5,048 nucleotides of DNA. It comes from Candidatus Komeilibacteria bacterium RIFCSPHIGHO2_01_FULL_52_14 (GTDB lineage Bacteria; Patescibacteriota; Patescibacteriia; UBA1558; 2-01-FULL-52-15). The notes under the pieces were generated by a model that saw only the letters and a program-made list of their open reading frames with translations, had not been told where the DNA came from and made no database searches. Numbering within the stretch: the stretch's first letter is position 1; every line of letters starts with the position of its first letter. A program made the position numbers and the translations under genes. The DNA is taken from contig MHKK01000013.1 in the NCBI GenBank assembly GCA_001818365.1, forward strand, positions 1,640-6,687, written 5' to 3'. This document shows, one piece after another, positions 1 through 3,944 of this stretch.

Positions 1-1
1 G

Positions 2-568
2 GCCATGCATTATGCGAAAGGAAGAGTTTTGGACATCGGGTGCGGAGCCGGCCGTCACGCATTGTATCTTCAGAAGAAAGGTCATAGCGTCATGGCTATA
101 GATAATTCGCCGCTGGCCGTTAAAATCACTAAACTTCGAGGCGTGAGAAACGCGAAAGTACTGCCGATTGAAAAGATCAATATTTTTAAAAAGAACTATT
201 TCGATACGATTTTGATGATGGGCAATAATTTCGGTTTGTTTGCGAATGCCCGCAAGGCAAAACGTCTTTTGAAGATTTTGAACACGATCACTTTAAAAGA
301 TGCCGTGATTATTGCTCAAACGAACGATCCCTATAAAACAAAAGACAAGGATCACCTCGCGTACCATGCATTTAACAGAAAGCGCGGCAGGATGTCCGGA
401 CAGGTTCGCATCCGGATACGCTACGGGAAACTGATCGGCCCGTGGTTCGATTATTTGATGGTTTCGCGCGAAGAAATGAAGCGTATCCTCAAAGGCACGG
501 GCTGGAAAGTAAAAAAATTCCTTTCAACACAAGAGGCGCAATATGTCGCTATTCTTAAAAAGGCCTAG
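2..568 (+). CDS. Class I SAM-dependent methyltransferase, 5' end outside the window
   Basis: This is probably a Rossmann-fold methyltransferase that transfers a methyl group from S-adenosylmethionine; the substrate is unknown. Counting from the ATG at position 5, the glycine-rich SAM-binding motif I (VLDIGCGAGRH) is at residues 8-18. The acidic residue ending strand beta2 is D33 (AIDNS), and the beta4 region FDTILMMGNN is at 66-75. The C-terminal half carries NDPY, YHAFN, a basic RIRIRY stretch and WFDYLMVS, and ends at TAG 566-568. In this family motif I normally lies some 40 residues or more from the start, and the frame is open to the left edge. The true start is therefore almost certainly upstream and the ATG at 5 is internal. 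The gene overlaps the next one by 26 bases, so the two are probably co-transcribed. The fold is confident; a specific role such as small-molecule, RNA or protein methylation cannot be assigned. Confidence 0.88.
   Translation, partial: AMHYAKGRVLDIGCGAGRHALYLQKKGHSVMAIDNSPLAVKITKLRGVRNAKVLPIEKINIFKKNYFDTILMMGNNFGLFANARKAKRLLKILNTITLKDAVIIAQTNDPYKTKDKDHLAYHAFNRKRGRMSGQVRIRIRYGKLIGPWFDYLMVSREEMKRILKGTGWKVKKFLSTQEAQYVAILKKA
531..536 (+). promoter_or_regulatory. Ribosome binding site AAGAGG for the membrane S51-like gene
   Basis: The purine-rich AAGAGG lies inside the 3' end of the methyltransferase gene, six bases before the ATG at 543. It decides the start. Of the candidate ATGs, this one alone has an SD-like sequence, and it gives the product a positively charged N-terminus (K6, R7) ahead of a hydrophobic helix. 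The later ATG at 609 would remove the charged part. The site sits within a translated region, which fits translational coupling. Confidence 0.55.
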
Positions 569-2036
569 TCAAATCAATTCCGGGGTTTCAGTTGCCTCGT
601 TTTTTGGCATGACGATTTTGCTCCTTGTTCCGATTTTTTTCGCCACAGCACAGTCGGGGAGCATTCCGCCGACTCCAACCGATACCAGTACGGTGCCTAC
701 AGCAGATACCTCAACGAAAGCAGCTCCTGCCACATCGACTCCGCGTCCGGCGCTTCCATCAACCGCAACACCGGCTTCGGCGACACAACAGACCGGTTCC
801 GCGCCTGTGCCGCCGGCAGAACCGGCACCGGCGCCTGCACCGGCGACCAGTACGCCCGTTGTCCCTGAAGCTACTGCCCCCATAGCAGCGGTGACTCCGC
901 CGGTAGCCAACTCCAATCAAGCCCCGTCATTACCGATGGCTTTATATGTATTTGTTGCAGCGGCGATCGCCCTGCCGGTAGCCGCCTATGGAGCATTCAG
1001 AATGACGCGGGGGTCGGGAAATAATGCAAAGAAAAATGCAGGCGATCGGTGCTGGGGAATTAAGAACCGGCTCGATCAAAAAAGAGGCGAACTTTTTGCA
1101 GCTGAAAGCAAACTTTCATTGCAGCAGCTAGCTCTTGATGCGCTTAAGAAAAAAATAGAGCAGAAACAGGATGAGCTTAAGAGCAGGATAAATGATACGG
1201 TGAAGAAAAAAATAAAAGATGCTGTCGGGCTGGATGAGAGAACTGCCTTAGGACGCGCGGTGAATCTCGCGGAGTCGGTCAAGGCGACCTATGATGACTT
1301 GGTCGAAAAATTCGAGCAAGCCAAAAAAATAAAACAGGCACTGGAAGCGCAAAGGACAAAGCTCAACGGAGAAACCCGGTCGCTCGAATCGGCATATGCA
1401 GAGTGCGTTGCCGGTTTGTCAGGCCTTGCGGTTACACGTACGGGCGGATTGGAGATAACGGTGCCCTCTATTGGCCGCAAAACAATGTATATTCTTCACG
1501 GCGGCGCAACCGGCAAGCCAGATCCCCTCAATGATGAATTTTTTAAAAAAATCGTGCAGAATATTCCTGATGCCGGAAGTATTTTAGCCGTGTACTTTGC
1601 TCGAAAAGAGGATGAGTATCAAAATTTTTTTGCGCAAGACAAAAAACTTTTTGAAAAAGCAGCAGGGAGAAAAAAAATTCAGCCGGCACTTGCTTCGCAA
1701 AAGGATTTTATGAAGCAGCTGAAAGCCGCAGACGCCGTGTATATCAGGGGCGGCGAAACACCACGATTACTGACGACTCTCAAACACTATCCCAAGTTCC
1801 AGGGCGCTTTGCAAGGCAAGATTGTTGCAGGATCATCGGCCGGCGCTTATGTTCTTTCGACGAACTATTATTCCAATGAGCAGGGCGGTGTATTTCAGGG
1901 ATTGGGAATACTGCCCATCAACATAACGTGTCATTTTAACGGAGATCAAAAAGTTCTTGATCAGCTCAAGAAAAAATCGTCTCAATTAAAAACAGTTGTT
2001 CTCAAAGATTGCGAATCAACGGTTATCTCCGCTTAG
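543..2036 (+). CDS. Membrane-anchored coiled-coil protein with C-terminal peptidase S51 / class I glutamine amidotransferase-like domain
   Basis: The 497-residue product has clear modules. Residues 1-37 are a signal or anchor (K6, R7, then a hydrophobic core ending ATA-Q). Residues 38-128 are rich in Pro, Ala and Thr, with repeated PAPAP and ATSTP units. Residues 130-150 form a membrane helix followed by basic residues. A charged coiled-coil-like region (175-285) is bracketed by C170 and C287. From about 312 comes an S51-like alpha/beta domain with YILHGGATGKPDP, YIRGGETPRLL (400-410), the nucleophile elbow GSSAGA (430-435, likely Ser432), and H464 in TCHFNGD. The S51 family includes dipeptidase E and cyanophycinase, Ser-His hydrolases of unusual peptides. 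The domain stops at residue 497, shortly after the third conserved strand, as I recall for CPR relatives. The charge pattern places the Pro-rich part outside and the S51 domain inside the cell. The substrate is unknown, and a non-catalytic role is possible. Confidence 0.8.
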   Translation: MSLFLKRPSQINSGVSVASFFGMTILLLVPIFFATAQSGSIPPTPTDTSTVPTADTSTKAAPATSTPRPALPSTATPASATQQTGSAPVPPAEPAPAPAPATSTPVVPEATAPIAAVTPPVANSNQAPSLPMALYVFVAAAIALPVAAYGAFRMTRGSGNNAKKNAGDRCWGIKNRLDQKRGELFAAESKLSLQQLALDALKKKIEQKQDELKSRINDTVKKKIKDAVGLDERTALGRAVNLAESVKATYDDLVEKFEQAKKIKQALEAQRTKLNGETRSLESAYAECVAGLSGLAVTRTGGLEITVPSIGRKTMYILHGGATGKPDPLNDEFFKKIVQNIPDAGSILAVYFARKEDEYQNFFAQDKKLFEKAAGRKKIQPALASQKDFMKQLKAADAVYIRGGETPRLLTTLKHYPKFQGALQGKIVAGSSAGAYVLSTNYYSNEQGGVFQGLGILPINITCHFNGDQKVLDQLKKKSSQLKTVVLKDCESTVISA

Positions 2037-2037
2037 A

Positions 2038-2063
2038 TTGCAAAGTTTGTAGGGGAGGGGTAG
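2038..2063 (+). repeat. Left copy of a two-word repeat flanking the NYN gene (TTGCAAAGTT + GGGGAGGGGTAG)
   Basis: TTGCAAAGTT (2038-2047) and GGGGAGGGGTAG (2052-2063) follow the S51-like gene directly. Both words recur in the same order and orientation after the NYN gene (2713-2722 and 2778-2789). They are 4 bases apart here and 55 bases apart in the right copy. The G-rich word could be mistaken for a strong Shine-Dalgarno for the GTG at 2065, but its second copy has no gene starting after it. It may be a scar of insertion or duplication, or a shared regulatory word. The G-rich word is of low complexity, so partial coincidence is possible. Confidence 0.4.
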
Positions 2064-2082
2064 GGTGGAAGTGCCGTGCCAA

Positions 2083-2088
2083 TATACT
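2083..2088 (+). promoter_or_regulatory. Putative -10 box TATACT for leaderless NYN transcript
   Basis: TATACT lies six bases before the ATG at 2095, so transcription would begin at or within a base or so of the start codon. No recognisable -35 box sits 16-18 bases upstream, where the sequence is G-rich. The surrounding word ATATACTTAT recurs before the desaturase gene at 3928-3937. A -10 element placed this close to an ATG with no SD is the usual signature of leaderless genes in bacteria such as Deinococcus. The assignment rests on motif and spacing alone. Confidence 0.35.
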
Positions 2089-2094
2089 TATTCT

Positions 2095-2604
2095 ATGAAT
2101 AATAAAGAAAACAATTTTGCATTTATTGATAGTCAGAACCTGTACCTAGGAGTACAAGAACTTGGGTGGCGTTTGGATAATAATCGGTTTAGAAAATACT
2201 TATTTGATAAGTATGATGTTCGCACGGCATATCTTTTCATTGGGTATCTTCCACAGAATCAATCTCTGTACAAATCATTACAACAGGCGGGTTATGTTTT
2301 GATTTTCAAATCAATCTTGATTAAAAAAAACAAGGAGCCCAAAGGTAACGTGGATGCGGATTTGGTTCTTCAAGTAATGATAGATTTTAAAACTTACGAT
2401 AAGGCCGTGATCGTGTCGAGCGACGGTGACTTCCAATCCCTAGTGCAGTATTTGGACTCATGCAATAAATTAAAAGTTGTGCTGAGTCCCAATAAGCAGA
2501 CGTGTTCAGTATTACTTGAGAGAGCAGCAAAGTCAAAGATAGATTACATGAATAATTTGAAAAAGAAACTTGAGTATCACAATATAATGAAAAAGCACCG
2601 CTAA
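2095..2604 (+). CDS. NYN domain (PIN-like, DUF88/LabA-type) putative ribonuclease
   Basis: The 169-residue product is almost entirely one NYN domain, a PIN-like nuclease fold that uses acidic residues to bind metal and cleave RNA. Visible motifs are FIDSQNLYLG (10-19, D12 and N15), YLFIGYLPQNQ (46-56), KGNVDADLVLQ (83-93, D87 and D89) and IVSSDGDFQSLVQYL (106-120, D110 and D112). All expected acidic positions are present, so it is probably active. A GTG at 2065 would add ten residues and follows a G-rich stretch, but I prefer the ATG at 2095. It gives the usual short lead into the domain and has TATACT six bases upstream. The gene is A+T-richer than its upstream neighbours. A - strand promoter points into its 3' end. 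Family members act in RNA processing, toxin-like or regulatory roles; no specific target can be inferred. Confidence 0.85.
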   Translation: MNNKENNFAFIDSQNLYLGVQELGWRLDNNRFRKYLFDKYDVRTAYLFIGYLPQNQSLYKSLQQAGYVLIFKSILIKKNKEPKGNVDADLVLQVMIDFKTYDKAVIVSSDGDFQSLVQYLDSCNKLKVVLSPNKQTCSVLLERAAKSKIDYMNNLKKKLEYHNIMKKHR

Positions 2605-2642
2605 GGATGAGACCTTTCGAAGTGCTCTTTCGTAATAATTCT
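2590..2642 (-). ncRNA. Candidate short antisense RNA covering the NYN stop codon
   Basis: Starting about seven bases past the -10 box of the - strand promoter (predicted start near 2642), the transcript would run leftward for about 50 bases into a two-tier hairpin. The outer stem is AGCAC/GTGCT (2594-2598 with 2622-2626). The inner stem is AAGG/CCTT (2603-2606 with 2613-2616) around a six-base loop. Read on the - strand, the hairpin is followed by TTTTT (2594 down to 2590), as in an intrinsic terminator. The RNA would pair with the last codons, stop codon (2602-2604) and early 3' UTR of the NYN mRNA. This is inferred from promoter plus terminator only. The stem is short, so read-through into a longer antisense transcript is also possible. 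Confidence 0.35.
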
Positions 2643-2648
2643 AAGTCA

Positions 2649-2676
2649 ATATTAGCATAGTTTATGTATATGTCAA
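2649..2676 (-). promoter_or_regulatory. Strong sigma70-type promoter on the - strand
   Basis: On the - strand the sequence reads TTGACA (2676-2671, perfect -35), a 16-base spacer, then TAATAT (2654-2649, five of six to TATAAT). A TGC directly before the -10 forms an extended -10. An A-rich patch (2694-2705 on the opposite strand) lies further upstream and could act as an UP element. This is the best promoter match seen in the window. It faces no - strand gene and points straight into the 3' end of the NYN gene. Confidence 0.65.
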
Positions 2677-2705
2677 GTTGCCACTATGGCGAATTTTCTT
2701 TTTAC
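2675..2705 (+). terminator. Putative intrinsic terminator after the NYN gene
   Basis: The hairpin pairs GCCA (2680-2683) with TGGC (2687-2690) around a three-base loop. It extends outward through a T-G and a T-A pair, one mismatch, and two A-T pairs. It runs straight into the T-rich tract TTTTCTTTTT. This would end + strand transcription about 90 bases after the NYN stop. Its left arm overlaps the -35 box of the opposing promoter by two bases, so the two signals share DNA. The stem is short and imperfect. Confidence 0.4.
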
Positions 2706-2712
2706 GCTTTGG

Positions 2713-2789
2713 TTGCAAAGTTCGCTGGCCTACCGGCCACTGTGAGGAACGAGCGGTCCATGCTTGCATGGCGGGCGGGGGAGGGGTAG
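2713..2789 (+). repeat. Right copy of the two-word repeat, enclosing two compact hairpins
   Basis: TTGCAAAGTT (2713-2722) and GGGGAGGGGTAG (2778-2789) repeat the words found before the NYN gene. Between them lie two tight inverted repeats: TGGCC-TACC-GGCCA (2726-2739) and CCATGC-TT-GCATGG (2758-2771). The segment is G+C-rich and sits in an otherwise A+T-rich gap. Paired small hairpins with a GTGAGGAACGAG-like linker vaguely recall REP-type intergenic repeats with a GCGAGGAACGAAG core that occur in many bacteria. That likeness is from memory and weak. Confidence 0.4.
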
Positions 2790-2805
2790 ATTGAGGTTAG
2801 TTTAA

Positions 2806-2931
2806 GTTGACAGTAATGGTTCATATCCTGCCGTCACAACCGGGTTTGATTATTCGAATGCTTGGGCGAATGCGAAAGTATTTTGGAGCGGAGTTAAATA
2901 TATCCTGTCTTTAGCTGGCATAAAAATATAA
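2806..2931 (+). pseudogene. Possible remnant reading frame without start codon
   Basis: An open frame of 41 codons ends at TAA 2929-2931. It has a stop at 2803-2805 and no ATG, GTG or TTG. The translation has a balanced composition, with DSNGSYPAVTTG then FDYSNAWANAK, KVFWSGVKYI and LSLAGIKI. This reads more like protein than random intergenic sequence. DSNGSYP loosely resembles the segment after the N-terminal helix of type IV pilin-like proteins, but this is weak. It may be the broken end of a gene disrupted by whatever brought in the hairpin segment, or it may be chance. Confidence 0.2.
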
Positions 2932-2999
2932 ATGCACTTTTGAAAGTTGTGAAATCATGGATTGAATCCTCGAAGAGCGCCAAAATAATTATTTAAAAT

Positions 3000-3338
3000 A
3001 TGCAAAAAAATTCTCCGAAACCAACTAAGGAAGTTACTAGTCTAGTAAAAGCTCTTGAGAATAAAGGTATAAAAGTTGAGTGTGAATATTGGGACGGCCA
3101 CAAGCATATTGATATCGGCATCTTAAGCGCAAAAATATATATAGAGATTGATGGTCTGCAGCACTATACGAATGCAGATCAAATAAAAAGAGATTTCAAA
3201 CGTGATCATTTTTCTGATGGTGATGACTTTCGTACAATACATATTCCAAACGAACTCATAAAAGAACATTTGGAGAAAATTGCTGATGCCATTTCTCAAG
3301 TTGTTGTGGAACGGCAATGGGATAAAAATATAAATTAG
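3000..3338 (+). CDS. Small PD-(D/E)XK-like (DUF559/Vsr-type) putative endonuclease
   Basis: The 112-residue protein fits the core of the DUF559/very-short-patch-repair-like branch of PD-(D/E)XK nucleases. D38 lies in HIDIGIL, followed by KIYIEIDGLQH (45-55, with E49, D51 and H55). Next comes a helix with RDFKRDHF (64-71), then FRTIHIPNELI (77-87) and a final helix. The D...(E/I)EIDG.QH pattern matches the metal-binding core, with a lone catalytic domain and no fused DNA-recognition part. The ATG at 3000 is the first start after an in-frame TAA (2994-2996). No Shine-Dalgarno is visible and the upstream bases are A+T-rich. A 60-base sample at its start is about 35% G+C, against about 58% in a sample from the desaturase gene, which suggests separate origin. 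It may belong to a defence, repair or mobile-element setting. The substrate is not known. Confidence 0.65.
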   Translation: MQKNSPKPTKEVTSLVKALENKGIKVECEYWDGHKHIDIGILSAKIYIEIDGLQHYTNADQIKRDFKRDHFSDGDDFRTIHIPNELIKEHLEKIADAISQVVVERQWDKNIN

Positions 3339-3346
3339 TCTTTTTC

Positions 3347-3352
3347 TATACT
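3347..3352 (+). promoter_or_regulatory. Putative -10 box TATACT upstream of greA
   Basis: TATACT lies 33 bases before the greA ATG, in the 47-base gap after the nuclease gene. A start near 3359 would leave a leader of about 27 bases. No good -35 match stands 16-18 bases upstream, as that region is A-rich. The leader would contain the small inverted repeat GACCG-TC-CGGTC (3358-3369). It also lies over an eight-codon frame (ATG 3356 to TAG 3380-3382) in phase with greA. Confidence 0.3.
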
Positions 3353-3385
3353 GAAATGACCGTCCGGTCGATTAAAAAATAGTGC

Positions 3386-3907
3386 ATGCGCGTACCTATA
3401 CGGAAACCGGGTAAGTATACTCATCAGAAACCGGACTTTCACCTTACCCGGGAAAAACTCGACGAGCTTAAGAACAAGCTCGAGCGATTAAAAAAGATCA
3501 GCCATCCTCAAGCAAGGGTAGAGATGCAGCGTACTGCCGAAATGGGTGATTTTTCGGAAAATGCCGCGTACCAAGTGGCGAAGGGCCGTCTTCGGGGCAT
3601 CAATAATAGAATTGAGGAGCTTGAAAAGTACATAGATCATGCTGAGATAATCGAGACCGGTGGAAATGCCGATACGGTGCAGCTTGGACAGAAAGTAACC
3701 GTTGAGATTGGCGGAAAGCAGAAAACCTATACCATTCTCGGATCATTGGAAGTCGACCCGCAGAAAGGCATCATCTCGCCCAGCTCGCCGATAGGTTCGG
3801 TGCTTATGGGCCATAAAGTCGGTGACGCGGTGCGGTTAAAGCTCGCCGATGACGACGTTGAGTGCAGGATACTGGCAATAGAAGCATTCAAAAACCCCCG
3901 ATTTTAG
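3386..3907 (+). CDS. greA: Transcription elongation factor GreA family
   Basis: This is a Gre factor, which enters the RNA polymerase secondary channel and stimulates cleavage of backtracked RNA. Residues 18-90 form the two-helix coiled coil, with the tip motif AEMGDFSENAAYQVAKGRL (51-69). D55 and E58 match the acidic pair D41/E44 of E. coli GreA. Residues 98-173 form the FKBP-like C-terminal domain, including GIISPSSPIGSVLMGHKVGDAV (128-149). At 173 residues it exceeds the 158 of E. coli GreA, mainly through a basic N-terminal extension (MRVPIRKPGKYTHQKPD) that I associate with CPR homologues. An in-frame TAG at 3380-3382 means the ATG at 3386 is the earliest start. No clear Shine-Dalgarno precedes it. 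The gene is 47 bases after the nuclease gene and 37 before the desaturase gene. The family is certain; GreA is favoured over GreB by the tip sequence and the acidic C-terminal domain. Confidence 0.93.
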   Translation: MRVPIRKPGKYTHQKPDFHLTREKLDELKNKLERLKKISHPQARVEMQRTAEMGDFSENAAYQVAKGRLRGINNRIEELEKYIDHAEIIETGGNADTVQLGQKVTVEIGGKQKTYTILGSLEVDPQKGIISPSSPIGSVLMGHKVGDAVRLKLADDDVECRILAIEAFKNPRF

Positions 3908-3911
3908 CATT

Positions 3912-3940
3912 TTCACGTGATACTGTGATATACTTATATA
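3912..3940 (+). promoter_or_regulatory. Putative promoter of the desaturase gene, near-leaderless
   Basis: Two arrangements are possible in the 37-base gap after greA. One is TTCACG (3912-3917), a 17-base spacer and TATATA (3935-3940). The other is the -10 word TATACT (3929-3934) ten bases before the ATG. Either would start transcription within a few bases of the ATG at 3945. No Shine-Dalgarno is present. GTGATA is directly repeated (3917-3922 and 3925-3930) with an eight-base period, which could be a regulator half-site pair. No terminator for greA is visible, so read-through from greA is also likely. Confidence 0.35.
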
Positions 3941-3944
3941 AACT

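Larger units (their letters stand above)
2605..2999. other. Gene-poor gap of 395 bases between the NYN and nuclease genes
   Basis: No intact gene is supported here. From left to right the gap holds the right half of the antisense-RNA hairpin (to 2626), the - strand promoter (2649-2676), a + strand terminator-like hairpin (2675-2705) and the repeat words with two hairpins (2713-2789). It then holds a coding-like fragment without a start codon (2806-2931). The 12-base-period repeat CGAATGC (2855-2861 and 2867-2873) lies inside that fragment. The last 70 bases before the nuclease gene are A+T-rich with no clear promoter. The mixture looks like a decayed insertion site. Confidence 0.6.

Noticed and set aside
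569..916. Antisense frame rich in Gly, Ala and Val opposite the Pro/Ala/Thr-rich segment
   Set aside because: Its composition is just the complement of repeated Pro, Ala and Thr codons, and no start signal or domain supports it.
2065..2094. GTG start at 2065 for the NYN protein, after a G-rich SD-like run
   Set aside because: The added ten residues lie outside the domain, the G-rich run is a repeat with a second copy at 2778 where no gene starts, and the ATG at 2095 gives the usual family N-terminus. It cannot be fully excluded.
2850..2921. Leftward 23-codon frame starting MPAKDRIYLTP
   Set aside because: It is very short, has no Shine-Dalgarno, and lies over the coding-like fragment on the + strand; nothing distinguishes it from chance.
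2959..2982. tRNA 3'-end look-alike (GGATTGAATCC ... GCGCCA)
   Set aside because: The loop lacks TTC, the T stem pairs poorly, no discriminator base fits before CCA, and no matching acceptor or D arm is found about 75 bases upstream.
3358..3369. GACCG-TC-CGGTC as a terminator of the nuclease gene
   Set aside because: The two-base loop is too short for a stable RNA hairpin and no T-run follows on the + strand.
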